Shown here: piece by piece, positions 1 through 9,880 of the stretch
Position numbering within the stretch: position 1 is the first letter of the stretch
How the letters are laid out: each line of letters opens with the position of its first letter
Assembly: GCA_028753945.1 (NCBI GenBank)
Contig: JAPNXP010000003.1
Span: 4,092,001 to 4,156,000 of the forward strand
Origin: Hexactinellida sp. DTS-2022
Lineage: Eukaryota; Porifera; Hexactinellida
Reading direction: 5' to 3'
DNA: 64,000 nt
Translations under genes and position numbers: made by a program
The notes under the pieces: generated by a model
Told to the model about the DNA's origin: nothing
What the model saw: only the letters and a program-made list of their open reading frames with translations
Database searches by the model: none

Positions 1-88
1 ACATTTCAATTTTGATATATTAAGTAAAATGAGATACCTCCGCGTACCACTAGAAGGAGCTACGCGTACCACAGTTTTAGAACCACTG
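1..88. mobile_element. hAT-type MITE, one end (cut by window start)
   Basis: Read on the minus strand, the end at 82-88 begins CAGTGGTTCTAAAACTGTGG and continues into GTACGCG-rich sequence, the usual look of non-autonomous hAT termini. The other end lies before the window. Confidence 0.55.
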
Positions 89-390
89 GTCTGTATATAA
101 TTGAAAACCGATAACTTGAGACGCGTACCGCCATACTGTAGCTAGCTACGACGATGCGTTTAATTTAGGCATACCAAGTTTAAATTGCTTCATCTGCCCC
201 TCATTATTGTACCTGATCAATTGAAAAGTACTACTATTTGGTCAACCGAATATATCTGGTTGCCAACCAAATACCAAATACTGATATTCTGCATCAACCC
301 GAATATTGAACTAATAGGTTTCAACATTGCCTATTACTAGTTATTAGCAACTTTTCTCATTATCAACTAATTTTCAGACACTGATCTATT

Positions 391-577
391 CAGTGGCGGC
401 GCCAGGATTCCAGCTCCTGGGGGGCACAGGGGGGCTGAAAAATATTAGGAAGGACACAAATTTAATTAAATCTCCGCCAAACATTGATCTATATTTTTTA
501 TGTGCCCCCCTCAGAGGGGGGCACATAAAATTCAAGGGGGGGGCTCACCCTGGCACCCCAATCCCGATCCGCCGCTG
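391..577. mobile_element. hAT-like GC-rich MITE
   Basis: It begins CAGTGGCGGCGCCAGGA and ends GATCCGCCGCTG, which are imperfect inverted termini. The interior holds G-runs and GGGGGGCACA-type sequence. The same terminus recurs at 57378 and 18482. I could not see a convincing 8-bp target duplication here. Bases 89-390 hold no visible gene. Confidence 0.5.
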
Positions 578-643
578 TCAATCTCCATACGAACTCAACT
601 CGTCTCCTATTCAGCTCAACACTACATATTCTATATGTAGTGA

Positions 644-961
644 CGGGATGATTCTCCCTCGCATGAGGAGTCCCAATTTCCCATTGTACACTCGCCCATA
701 ATAACAAAAAGGAAAACTCCGGCGAAGAAGAAGAAGCCAAAGTTACCTAGAGTTAAGATATATCATGCGAAGACTGCTGATAAGAGAAAGACCGCGAAGA
801 GAGCTGTAGCCGCGGTTAATAGCGCAGCACCTGAAGATGCATCAGCAGAGGAGGTGTGTGCGAGGCTCCTCTCCCCAAGAGGAGACTCATCCAAGAGAGT
901 GCCAGCCAGAGGGGAGGGGGAGACTCGGAAGTGCGGACTCGTGAATTTGGCATATGAGTAA
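644..961 (+). CDS. Lysine/arginine-rich exon or gene end, function unknown
   Basis: An open frame of 105 codons runs from just after a TGA (641-643) to a TAA stop at 959-961, with no usable ATG, so it is probably a 3' exon. The product starts acidic/serine-rich (RDDSPSHEE), then becomes very basic (ITKRKTPAKKKKPKLPR), then alanine-rich (AKRAVAAVNSAAPEDASAEE). It contains no recognisable fold. The composition suggests a nuclear or nucleic-acid-binding tail, but that is inference. It is GC-richer than its surroundings and free of repeats, which supports coding. A chance open frame cannot be excluded. Confidence 0.4.
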   Translation, partial: RDDSPSHEESQFPIVHSPIITKRKTPAKKKKPKLPRVKIYHAKTADKRKTAKRAVAAVNSAAPEDASAEEVCARLLSPRGDSSKRVPARGEGETRKCGLVNLAYE

Positions 962-1178
962 ATTCGGCCTGAAGAAATTGGTGACCCGTGTTGGTAAAAC
1001 CGGCGCTTTAAATTGAGTAGTATGGTGTCAAGTGTGCTCCAAAGACACAGTAACTAAGCGATTAATAGAATACTACTATAATTTTTCTGACAATTAAAAT
1101 AACTGGAAATCTGTTTGAAAATACCGTAGGCCGAATTCACCGGTGGCCCGAATCGCCCGGTTACCATTCAGTTAGTTG

Positions 1179-1569
1179 CATTGGCGTAGCAACATGGTTT
1201 TGCGATGGAGGGGCGATAGCGAGCGAGGAAAAAATTAGGGGGTCTACCGTCTACGGTCTACCCCTAGGAAAATTTAGGTAGTCATTCAGCTGCCTGCGTA
1301 GAATCAAAACGTATTTGAGAACCACAATGTCACAAGAGCGCCTAGACCACGTAGCCGGAATCCACATACACAAACAGGAGATGGACAAAATCAATAGACA
1401 AGAGTTATTCGATTAGTTTGTGTCACGAAATTAGTTTAGAAAAAATGTTTTATAGTTTATACCAATATTTAATTTGTGGAATATATCACCTTCTCTAATG
1501 AATACACTATTTCGTTGAATATATAGGGGGCGCTTGAGCGCCCCTAACGCCCCCTAGTGTGCGCCACTG
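1179..1569. mobile_element. MITE with CATTGGCGTAGC / GTGCGCCACTG ends
   Basis: Imperfect inverted termini bound about 390 bp that include GGGGCGATAGCGAGCGAGG and CTCAAGCGCCCC-type motifs. The terminus resembles the 5-bp-TSD group at 23078, 47525, 53604 and 56911. Only TTG is shared at the flanks here. Confidence 0.4.
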
Positions 1570-1589
1570 TTGATTACCTATTATAACAT

Positions 1590-1690
1590 CTAAAAGTTAG
1601 TTTATATCTCTATCTCAATTATAAATGCGGTTTCTATCCCCCGTCACTCTAATACAATCCGGACAAACACACAACAATCGAGATTTAATA
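1590..1690 (-). repeat. Dispersed repeat R2a (microsatellite-bearing)
   Basis: The segment, with GCGGTTTCTATCCCCCGTCA then ATCCGGACAAACACACAACAATCGA, recurs near 3060-3160 and 23255-23345, and inverted at 31845-31940. The GT-rich tract next to a fixed core resembles microsatellite-associated transposon ends such as Helentron-like elements; the class is inference. Confidence 0.5.
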
Positions 1691-1693
1691 ATA

Positions 1694-1880
1694 CAGTGGA
1701 GCCTCCCATAACGGACACTCCAAATAGCGGACAACCTCTAAATAACGGACAACCCTCGTGGCACGGATATATTTATTTAGCATATGTCTAATAGAAAAGC
1801 AACCTCTAAATAGCGGACAACCTCTAAATAAAGGACAACGGTTCCGGTCCCAAGGTGTCCGTTGTTCAGAGGCTCTACTG
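1694..1880. mobile_element. pogo/Tigger-like MITE
   Basis: Termini CAGTGGAGCCTCCCATAACG and GAGGCTCTACTG are inverted and flanked by TA on both sides. The interior repeats 'AATAGCGGACAACCTCTAAAT'-like units of about 20 bp. No coding sequence is seen. Bases 1881-2350 carry related AACGAAATTCCG-type sequence and no gene. Confidence 0.7.
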
Positions 1881-2357
1881 TATAGATAAGCCTATTACAC
1901 TGCAAAATTGGGCCCGGAAAATTTTTAAAATTCCATGGAATTTTTCCCATGTTGGGACAAAAAAATTCTTGCTAGGTCCATTTCTCCATGGAACATTGTT
2001 CCCCGAACCAAAATCTTTCTATCTTATTACATTATTAAAACTTCGTTTACAACGAAATGGATATAACGAAATTCCGCTTATAACGAGTCATTTATTATAA
2101 TCTATTGATTTACTCCGGTTATAACGAACTCCGGTTACAATAAACTCCGCTTATTACGAAATGAAACTACGGGCCCCAAGCACTTCGCTATATTTCGGGA
2201 GCTGACTGTAGTATCAATGCTGTAATGTTAGCAAACTATCAAACAACATGTCTATGAACGTTCTAATTTGGAGGCAATTTAATTTATAGGGGGAAAAACG
2301 TTCGGCACAGCTTTAATTTCAGATTTTTTACATTTTATAATCAATTATATAGAACTA

Positions 2358-2717
2358 CTACCTTATTATAGGAAAATAACGCGTGGAATTTCTCCAAATC
2401 GCGTTAATTTCCTTCGCGTTAATTTCATGGAGCGTTAATTTGCATGACCTTAATTTCCTGCTATTTAGCAAAATTATACAATGGATGGACAAACTTCCGA
2501 GCTACATATTTTCAGATGTGCAACTAGTTTGAAAGGATATACCATGTCTATCAAGTAGATAGGAAGCCTATTTGGGCACAATAATAGTATTCAATCTGGA
2601 GATTAATAATACTGAATTTTTTTCTAAAATTTATTCGCGTTAATTTCATGTATTTGAAAATGTTCAGCTCCAATTCGCGTTAATTTCATGGAGCGTTAAT
2701 TTCCTATAATAAGGTAG
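2358..2717. mobile_element. TA-flanked MITE with GCGTTAATTTC repeats
   Basis: Inverted termini CTACCTTATTATAGGAAA and TTTCCTATAATAAGGTAG are flanked by TA. Subterminal GCGTTAATTTC units are repeated several times at both ends. It has no coding capacity; a mariner/pogo-type non-autonomous element fits. Confidence 0.7.
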
Positions 2718-2857
2718 TACATTTAGAATACTGTATATCCATGGTCATAATCTATTATAATTCTTAGTGACCTTCCTTCGGTCTCGATTCCCCTCACAAT
2801 CGGGGGATTGACCAATCACCTGTCAGAGCTATCCCCGTTCGGAAATCTAAATATAGA

Positions 2858-3018
2858 ACTTTCTGGAACTAACACCTACGCTGGGTTCCTATTGGGTAAC
2901 ACCTCTCCTTGACTACACGGGGGCTCTGAGGAATTTGAGTGTAAATGGACAGTTAGTGTCCGTCTCAAGAGCTACTTCTCTCAGACGTCAGATAGTTTTT
3001 GTCAACTTAGGAATATAT
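2858..3018 (+). pseudogene. Possible laminin-G-like exon fragment
   Basis: An open stretch after AATATAG contains LDYTGALRNLSVNGQLVSV, which resembles the closing strand of a laminin-G domain (G-x-L-R-N-x-x-x-N-G). Cadherin-like repeats follow within 1.5 kb on the same strand, and some invertebrate cadherins carry laminin-G domains. The order (LamG before cadherin repeats) is unusual. Identity is tentative. Confidence 0.3.
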
Positions 3019-3221
3019 ATACAGTAGAACCTCGTTTGTACGAATTTCCGGATAAAGACAAATATCTCCATTATAAATGCGGTTTCTATTCCCCCATCAC
3101 TTTAATACAATCCGGAAAAACAAAGAAACACACACACAACAATCGAGCTTTAATAAAATCAATTTGTGCTTTTGAATTTAAGTAATGCTCAAGGGGGTAA
3201 GTGTTACAACCCGTCCTTTTT

Positions 3222-3890
3222 ATTACAAAAATGACAAAAAGCGTGATGTAGGGAGGGGTTAATAATTATATAATTTTTTCGTAAATTTTTCGCTCCATAA
3301 TTGAAAGACTTTTATAGGAGCCTAGATTCAGTTTAAGTCTATTGGAGTATGTAAATGTGTTTTGAACACAAGCGAGGGCCGCAGGTCCGAGTGTAAGTTG
3401 TAAGAACGCGTAGCGCGGACGAGCAGCTTGTAGTTATAATACTTTACTGTATGTAGATAAGATGGTCTCTACTAACACCCAATAAACGCCATGCCCTATA
3501 CCACAGTGCTTATTACAATCCTAGACATTAACGACAATTCTCCTATATTCCCCTCTACAGGGGAACTATGTTATTTCTGAAGTTAACACCTATAGGTAGT
3601 TAGGTTCACAGGCGGAACTAACTAGTGCTACTGGCAGGGACAATGGGTATAATGGTTAAAATTCCCTGAAAACCGCTATGTCGGAAGGAATGCAGATATT
3701 ACAAATACCGTTTGTGTTGAATGTAACTGTGTTGCCTGCTGTGTTTATAGAAGTATCTGCTAAATTATGAAGCGAAGCAGGTTTATCAGGTCTGTTGTTG
3801 TTGTTGTTGTTATGGGAAATACAAATGTCACGCAACGCACAATTTGACACCCCCTCCCTACCTCCCTATGTCACGCTTTGGGCCAATTTG
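3222..3890. mobile_element. Possible element with imperfect long inverted ends
   Basis: The left side has TACAAAAATGACAAAAAGCG then TGATGTAGGGAGGGG; the right side, reverse-complemented, has TACAAATTGGCCCAAAGCG then TGACATAGGGAGG. These look like the termini of one DNA element. If so, the cadherin-like segment at 3486-3654 lies inside it. No TSD was resolved. Confidence 0.4.
3486..3654 (+). pseudogene. Cadherin extracellular-repeat remnant
   Basis: One frame reads TVLITILDINDNSPIFPS, which carries the calcium-binding LDxNDNxPxF linker that is diagnostic of cadherin repeats. A following frame reads YVISEVNT, then LTSATGRDNGYNG, matching the start (Y-x-V-x-E) and the A-x-D-x-D-x-G-x-N-G motif of the next repeat. 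Stops (TGA, TAG, TAA) and at least one frame change interrupt it, so it is a decayed exon or a badly eroded copy. Adjacent cadherin-like sequence continues at 4166-4420. No signal peptide or transmembrane part is visible. Confidence 0.65.
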
Positions 3891-3902
3891 TAATAGAAAA
3901 AT

Positions 3903-4005
3903 CTTAAATTAGAGCTGTGCCGACTGCATTATCCTTTGGTTGATCAATGACTAATCGTGCCTCCACCAGAGTATGCTGTATGCACAGCTGTTATTTTAGA
4001 TTTCC
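3903..4005. repeat. Diverged copy of the R1 hairpin
   Basis: GAGCTGTGCCGAC, then CCTTTGG, GTGCCTCCA and GCACAGCTG reproduce the layout of the hairpin at 9770 with many changes. A 35-bp ACTG-to-CAGT palindromic motif (see 10640-11270) follows at about 4041-4074. Confidence 0.45.
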
Positions 4006-4165
4006 CGACTCTGGTGGAATAAATATAATACTCTCAATACCGGGCCACTATACTATAGTAAAGTCGGCACAGTAATAAGGATGCTCTGTCACACATTGGT
4101 TAACCCCCTTGGAAGCGTTACTTAACGTTTGAACAATTGTTGTTGTTGTTGTTTACCAGTTGTTT

Positions 4166-4420
4166 GTTTAGCTGGTGTTGATGTCTTCAGACGGTGGATC
4201 ACCCCCAGAAGAGAGGAGCATTCTGTGATTGTGCAGATTCTAGTCTCCAATCATCAAATACCCATATATATATATACCTTAGCAATAACTACAGTTACAG
4301 CATTCCTGAGGGAAACTGCCATAGGATCGTTGCTATGGAGAGTACAAGCAATCGACTCAGTTACAGGTACCAATCTATAGTATATACCTCGGGAACCATT
4401 CAGTTTTCGACAAATTAGGT
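4166..4420 (+). pseudogene. Cadherin extracellular-repeat remnant (second piece)
   Basis: Successive frames give SSDGGSPPEERS (a typical D-G-G-x-P-P cadherin segment), then NNYSYSIPEG, then AIGSLLWRVQAIDSVTGTNL and YTSGTIQFSTN. This is the normal order of one cadherin repeat boundary: end of one repeat, start motif S-I-P-E-G, G-x-x-x-x-x-V-x-A-x-D, then the G-x-I-x-F strand. The reading frame changes at least twice and an in-frame TAG occurs. It lies on the same strand as the fragment at 3486 and probably belongs to the same former gene. Confidence 0.6.
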
Positions 4421-4505
4421 GGTGGTTTTGTTGTTAACGCCACTATACATCTTATTTAAGCCCCCCTAATTTTGCCTTTGGTGTCCATTTACCCTATGGG
4501 GAATA

Positions 4506-4673
4506 CAGTCTAAATTGGTTTATTCTAACTATTAGTGATACAATCTTTTGAAGGAAATTTACAAATTTTTCATCTTTTTCATTTCGTTTCAATTTCAATT
4601 TTTCATTTCGTCGTTTTTTTCTAACTGTTTTTATCTGAAAAGAAATGGTTAGAAAAACCCCCGGTTTGAACTG
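4506..4673. mobile_element. pogo-like MITE (AAACCGG/TTCTAAC type)
   Basis: Starts CAGTCTAAATTGGTTTATTC and ends GGTTTGAACTG, with TA on both sides. A second copy is at 18816-18986. The interior is T-rich with no gene. Confidence 0.65.
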
Positions 4674-4800
4674 TAAGTTTGTAACTGAAATATGTTGTAG
4701 GTTCTGGAGGTACAGTGGTGTCTTCATTGGTTGGAAATAACATTCCATTCTCCGTTGCTTGGGACGGGTTTATCATAGTGAGTGGCAAGATAGATTTTGA

Positions 4801-5360
4801 ATACACCATGACGGGGCACTTCATTGGGTGTGCTCCAGTGTTGATATTGAAGGGAATGTCAGTCTTTATGACTCAATGATGACAAGCAGAACAAGTGAAG
4901 AGTTGGATATACAGTTATCTCTCCTCTATGGGAGCAGTTCTGGAGAACTAAAAGGTACTTTTGTACCTATTCAACAACAAAGAGGAGGTGCAGACTGTGG
5001 ATTGTTTGCAGCTGCAGTCTGTCTGGCGATTGCAAACGGAGATGATCCACCGCTTGTTCGCTGGAAACAAAATAGAATGAGGTCGCACCTAAGTGATTGC
5101 TTCAATAACGAAGTATTAACACCCTTCCCGACCACAGAAAGCAAGATACTTCGATCTAAAATGTGCACCCTTTTAAGATCAGAATTTAAGATTAAGTTAT
5201 GGTGCTCTGTAACCTACCATCTTATGCATTTGCTAACATGGTAGAGTGCCCTAAATGCCTTAATTGGTATCATAAACATGACTGTAAAGTTGGCTTAGTA
5301 TTCGACCAGGCTCACTTCAGTCAGATATTTGACTCACTTCTAGTTATCAGATTTGAATAA
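4801..5360 (+). pseudogene. Transposon-type Ulp1/SENP (C48) protease fragment with PHD-like tail
   Basis: The frame opens GALHWVCSSVDIEGNVSLYD, holding the Ulp1 catalytic His (H-W) and Asp (Y-D-S), followed by QQRGGADCGLFAAA with the catalytic Cys and its preceding Gln. MRSHLSDC and LTPFP fit the protease C-terminus found in several DNA transposons. A frame change near 5190 leads into VLCNLPSYAF, then VECPKCLNWYHKHDC, a Cys/His finger like the PHD tails of such proteins, ending IRFE-stop. The N-terminal part is missing: a TGA lies just upstream. It is best read as a broken transposon gene rather than a host SUMO protease. Confidence 0.65.
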
Positions 5361-5655
5361 ATTTAGTGTCGTTCGAAAGAGGAGATACGGAGGTTTCCCG
5401 TGATATTATTTATTATTTAATTTTTCTCAAAATTTGTCTACAATTCTGAAAATTTGTTATCATACTTTGGAGAGTTGGAGGTTTATGTGATTTAATTCTT
5501 ATTTAAAATTTTCCCAAAATTTTTGGAGTTATAAACATTCAAACTTTGAAGTTGGGGAAAAGAGTGGAAGTAGAATTTTGAAAAGTCCATTGAATAGGGT
5601 TAGTACAAAGTGTCAATTCCTATCCAATATCAACCTGAATCTAATTTATTTTGAA
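5230..5655. repeat. Arm of an inverted duplication (partner 9125-9590)
   Basis: From the end of the Ulp1/PHD frame through TCGTTCGAAAGAGGAGATAC and on to ATCAACCTGAATCTAATTTA, this sequence is repeated in reverse orientation at 9125-9590 with scattered changes. Confidence 0.7.
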
Positions 5656-6066
5656 ACGAATATTCGAAATGTAACGAACGAACCTTTTTCTAAACGAACG
5701 AATATTCGAATATTCGTTCGTTTGGATGACTAAGCATTAAATCAATTTCAAGAGACAAAATACATTGGAAAATAGGTTTTTGATAATGTTAGAATGGTAT
5801 AATAATAGTCACAAAGTGTATTATACACAAGTTGACTAATAATCAGCTAGTTTAAGTGGGAATATATATTTACGATATCTCTAAGCTATACAAAAGTCTT
5901 GTTTTGCCCAAAATTAGTTAACGAATATTCGTTTCAATCTAATATTCGTCCAAACGAATATTCGTTTCGTAACGAATATTCGTTTCGTAACGAATATTCG
6001 TTTGCAAACGAACGAATATTCGTTCAATCATTTCGAACGAATATTCGGTATATTCGTTTCAGCCCT
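5641..6066. mobile_element. MITE rich in ACGAATATTCGT palindromes
   Basis: It ends ATTCGTTTCAGCCCTAAAT and is filled with ACGAATATTCGT units. A second copy, inverted, is at 37835-38250, where an 8-bp near-perfect TSD is visible. Bases 6067-6245 hold no gene. Confidence 0.65.
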
Positions 6067-6245
6067 AAATTATTCTGTAATAATAATGGTAGTGATAATT
6101 ATATAATTATTAACAAATGCAAGAAGAATGGCATCCACAATGTGTGCTTGTATCAATTCCCACTACTTTTTGGATTGATCTTACTTATCCAATTCCGAGA
6201 AGAGAGAATGGCATCCAGGTATCTCATTAAAATAATGTGTGTTTA

Positions 6246-6437
6246 CTGTGGAGTCTCCGAATAACGGACACGTTGGGGACATGGCCTTTGTTTGTTCTTT
6301 GGACTCTGGAGATGTCCACTTCTCGGAGACGGCTGAAGTATTAATTACATGCATGGTAAATTCATTCCGTTCCAGGAGGTTTGTCCGTTTTAAATGTGTT
6401 GTCCGCTTCTCGGAGTGTCCGTTTTGGGAGACTACTG
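6246..6437. mobile_element. pogo-like MITE
   Basis: Left CTGTGGAGTCTCCGAATAAC and right GTTTTGGGAGACTACTG are inverted and flanked by TA. It carries CGGACAC units like the copy at 1694. Confidence 0.6.
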
Positions 6438-6571
6438 TATATCAATTCCGACTGCTTTGGGATAGATCAATTCCTTTTTGTATTTGCCTTCTTTTAAAGA
6501 ACTATAGGATAAATCTTTACACAAAATATTTATAAATCATCCACATGTACATTTAAGAATATAACTTACCA

Positions 6572-6900
6572 CTTTATAACTGTTGTCATGAGAAGCTTTG
6601 GGACCTTTCTGTATCAAGCTGCCACCATTGACAGCTCAAGTGGTCCAAGTGGTGTCGCCACCACTCTAGGGTTTCGGCCCTCCATAGGCCTCATCAAGAG
6701 GACGGTCCAGTCCTCTACCCACGGTACGCTCACTAAGACCGCTGTGTCCGACCTCGTCCAGATGGTACTTCTTCCATCGTCGCGACACACCTAGGCCTGC
6801 TCTCTCTCGCTGTCTACACAGCTCCAGCAGCACCTAGTCCTCTTGGGAGTGACTGACCATAAGCTCTCGTGGATCACACACCGCTATGTCACACTGTCCA
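6572..6900. other. GC-rich island, possible unrecognised exon
   Basis: About 330 bp of balanced composition sits in AT-rich DNA. On the minus strand it ends GTTATAAAGTG followed by GTAAGTTATA, a good splice-donor match. Minus-frame text such as SVPWVEDWTVLLMRPMEGR and plus-frame text such as FRPSIGLIKRTVQSSTHG are both open for 50-70 codons, so the coding strand is unclear. No family is recognised. Confidence 0.3.
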
Positions 6901-7159
6901 ACATAAATGTTGTTGAAAATCTTCACTATTTAAGTAGAGAAGGTGGCTGTAGACATGAGAATCGCAATTTTTTGCGCTATAAGAGCCCGAAGTAATTTTA
7001 TTCTTCTTTGCTTCTATCTATGTAATTAATAGGATCACTTCTAAACCTGGATAACATTCCGCATAAGACAATTAATCATTGACTAATAAAGGGAATCCTT
7101 TGGTTTTCTAATTATATAGTTTTAATTAATTAATATCTACGACTACGAGGTAATCAGTG

Positions 7160-8891
7160 AATTCATTGATTGCCCATAGATATTAAATCCACCCGTAATA
7201 TTGGTTCATAATGTACTCCATTATCACTGGCAGGGTTGTATCAACTCATTTTGAGTTGGCAGAATCAACTCATTTTCTTGAATGAGTTGAATGAGTTGGT
7301 AACAGCAAAATTAATGAGTTGAATGAGTTGGTGAAGGAAATTTGAATGAGTTGGTAGACAAAAAATGAGTTGTTTTGCCAACTCAAAATGAGTTGATACA
7401 ACCCTGCGGCATTATGATTAATATAGATAGAGCCTGCATTATTTCCTGGAGGAGACTCCAAAGTATCAATTAGTTTAGCCCCTCTACCTGAGAATACCAT
7501 CCACTTATTACCCATGTCTGAACTAAATACCCAAATATCCGTATACAATAATAAGGCTATTGCAAATAACTCCACATCAGTACCCCACGTAGAATTCCTC
7601 TTCATATTAGATTTACTACATAGTAGTCTGCCACATTACGATAGTTGATTACACTCCTAGGAAATTTATTGGCAATAAACTTATTGCATGCATCCTTCAG
7701 CTTACCAACCATATTCTCTACAACTTTCAAACCGTACTAAATTAAAACCATCAATATTTCCTGTCAACCAGTACGACAATGATGCAAATAAACAATTTCC
7801 ATCTCCAGGAATTCGCAAACACTTCGAAGGAACATATTCTTTTAAATTAGAATTGCCTGGGATATTATCTCTAATGGAATTTGTAGAATCCGACAACTGT
7901 AAATGTAAATCTTCACACAACTTCTTCTGTCCCCGATATGTAAGTGGTTGGAATGCCGGTAACTTATATTCCATGGTAGCCATTTCTACTAAATCTAAAT
8001 CACCAATTATTTCAACTACACTTGCACGCACTATATCATTAATAACTGTAGCAACATCTACTGGATTTTCTTCACAAATAGTAGCTTCCTCTCTGTCTGT
8101 TGAACGTTTACTTATACTTTCTACATTAAAACTTTTACTTTTACTACTTAAACTTTTAGACTTGAAATTTTTAAAGATCGTACTAACTTTATCAACAGTT
8201 GGTTTAGTATAACTAAATTTACTCTTCTTGCTTCTAGACCACTCCTCTTTGCACTCCTCCTCATTCTCAACGCGTAATCTCTTCTTAACTTTAAACACTT
8301 TATGAGCCAGTGGGGTAAAAGCAAATTTAAACGCCGCGATCCTATCGTCTATGTTATTATAAACTGTTCTGATGAAATCAGCAGCTCGTATCCCGGTCTC
8401 TGAATTAAATATGCTGTGTTTAACAATTCTGAACCAATTCTCAACAATCGCATTACTGTCTGTTGCATTCTCTGACGAATTAACTGTACATAAAATTATC
8501 CCACTCCACAACGGTAACAATGGCATATAATACCTTAGAAGAAATTCAACTATATGGGGGTTATAAGATACACTAGGATCAAGTTGCGAATTATTGTCGA
8601 ATTCGCTTATTAAAACTAAGGTATTACGATAAATCATTTCAAAATGCTGCCAAAAGGGGATTTATCTCTGTAAGTTACAGCATTACTTTTAACTTCAGTC
8701 TCATCCTCGAATTCATCGGGAACATCATAACTGACATTAATCTCTGCCTTAATACATTCTTCTAGTTTGTTTAATTTAGTGCAATAAACACTAGTTTGCT
8801 TCTTACTACACAAAATATAACAAATTAACCCGAAAAGTTGATTACTTTCATCCATTTGTTTACAATTAACCATACGACCAAATACATGCAA
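7160..8891 (-). pseudogene. Transposon protein: transposase C-terminal part plus OTU protease, broken
   Basis: The 8634-8891 frame continues with a frameshift into an open frame from 8637 to 7702. It has YNPHIVEFLLRYYMPLLPLW and DSNAIVENWFRIVKHSIF, resembling the N-x-x-V-E-x-W-F-x-x-x-K region at the end of some DNA transposases. A Ser/Lys-rich linker and CLRIPGDGNCLFASLSYWL follow, which is the OTU catalytic D-G-N-C. After another frame break, TWGTDVELFAIALLLYTDI continues the OTU fold. The catalytic His motif VHYEPIL is at about 7200, beyond a MITE inserted at 7231-7406. The product would have been a nuclear transposon protein with a cysteine protease/deubiquitinase module. Frameshifts and the MITE make it non-functional. 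Confidence 0.65.
7231..7406. mobile_element. MITE with CAGGGTTGTATCAAC ends
   Basis: Inverted termini CAGGGTTGTATCAACTCATT and AATGAGTTGATACAACCCTG enclose repeats of GAATGAGTTGGTA. It interrupts the OTU domain just before the catalytic histidine. The flanks do not show a clear duplication. Confidence 0.65.
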
Positions 8892-9124
8892 TAAAAATGA
8901 CTAGCGATCCCTGTTTTTTATTCTGGGGATAGAATAATAATATATCAGAGAAAGTACCTGTAAAGTTTGAATCGATTCTGATTCAATTTTATCTCGGAAA
9001 ATTGAGCTCAAAGTTTGAAAAGATAAAACATAAAAACAGAGATTTACGCCATTTTTAAAGGAGTTATTTATCTGTTATAAAGGGAATATTCGAGAATCTA
9101 ATGGCATTGAGGTAAACCTCCGTG

Positions 9125-9590
9125 TCTCTTCTAACGAATGATACCAAAATAAATTAGATTCAGGTTGATATTAGATAGGAATTGACACTTTGTACTAACC
9201 CTACTCAATGGACTTATCAAAATTCTAATTTCACTCTTTTTCCCAACTTCAAGTTTGAATGTTTATAACTCCAAAATTTTTGGGAAATTTTAAATAAGAA
9301 TTAAATCACATAAACCTCCAACTCTCCAAAGTAAGATAACAAATTTTCAGAATTGTAAACAAATTTTGAGAATGTGATTTTTGATGAGATACCAGTGCGG
9401 CTTTGTATGATAAAAATAACCAACTGAAAGTTAAAAAGATAAAAAATATCACGGGAAACCTCCGTATCTCCTCTTTCGAACGACACTAAATTTATTCAAA
9501 TCTGATAACTAGAAGTGAGTCAAATATCTGACTGAAGTGAGCCTGGTCGAATACTAAGCCAACTTCACAGTCATATCATAAACCATGTGT
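9125..9590. repeat. Second arm of the inverted duplication (partner 5230-5655)
   Basis: The reverse complement matches the end of the Ulp1/PHD frame and its 3' flank, including TGACTGAAGTGAGCCTGGTC and the GGAAACCTCCGTATCTCCTC stretch. Bases 8900-9120 are AT-rich without a gene. Confidence 0.7.
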
Positions 9591-9769
9591 GGGATTCGTA
9601 GACGTAAGCGAGGATGTAGAGTTTTTTTCTTGCTCCCCTGTAGCCCTCGTAATGTAACTTCATTGACTGAATAACTGTTACCACATTACATTTTTACACA
9701 CTATTAATATTTATTGTAATCAAATATAAATTTATATTTATTAAACTTTTGGTTTACTAGAATTAAAAC

Positions 9770-9880
9770 AAAATTGCAGCCTGTGCCGACGCATGTTCCT
9801 TTGGTGGCACTATATTTTGTTGTTGGTTTATTGATAGTGCCTCCAAAGGAACATGGTGTCGGCACAGGCTGCAATTTTGG
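9770..9880. repeat. Long hairpin (R1 hairpin, copy 1)
   Basis: AAAATTGCAGCCTGTGCCGA reads outward to CCTTTGGTGGCACTATA and is mirrored by TAGTGCCTCCAAAGG and GTCGGCACAGGCTGCAATTT, leaving arms of about 47 bp around a 15-20 bp loop. Either strand would fold into a near-perfect stem. Copies are at 26014, 31573, 43905, 45470 and (half) 57265. Confidence 0.8.
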
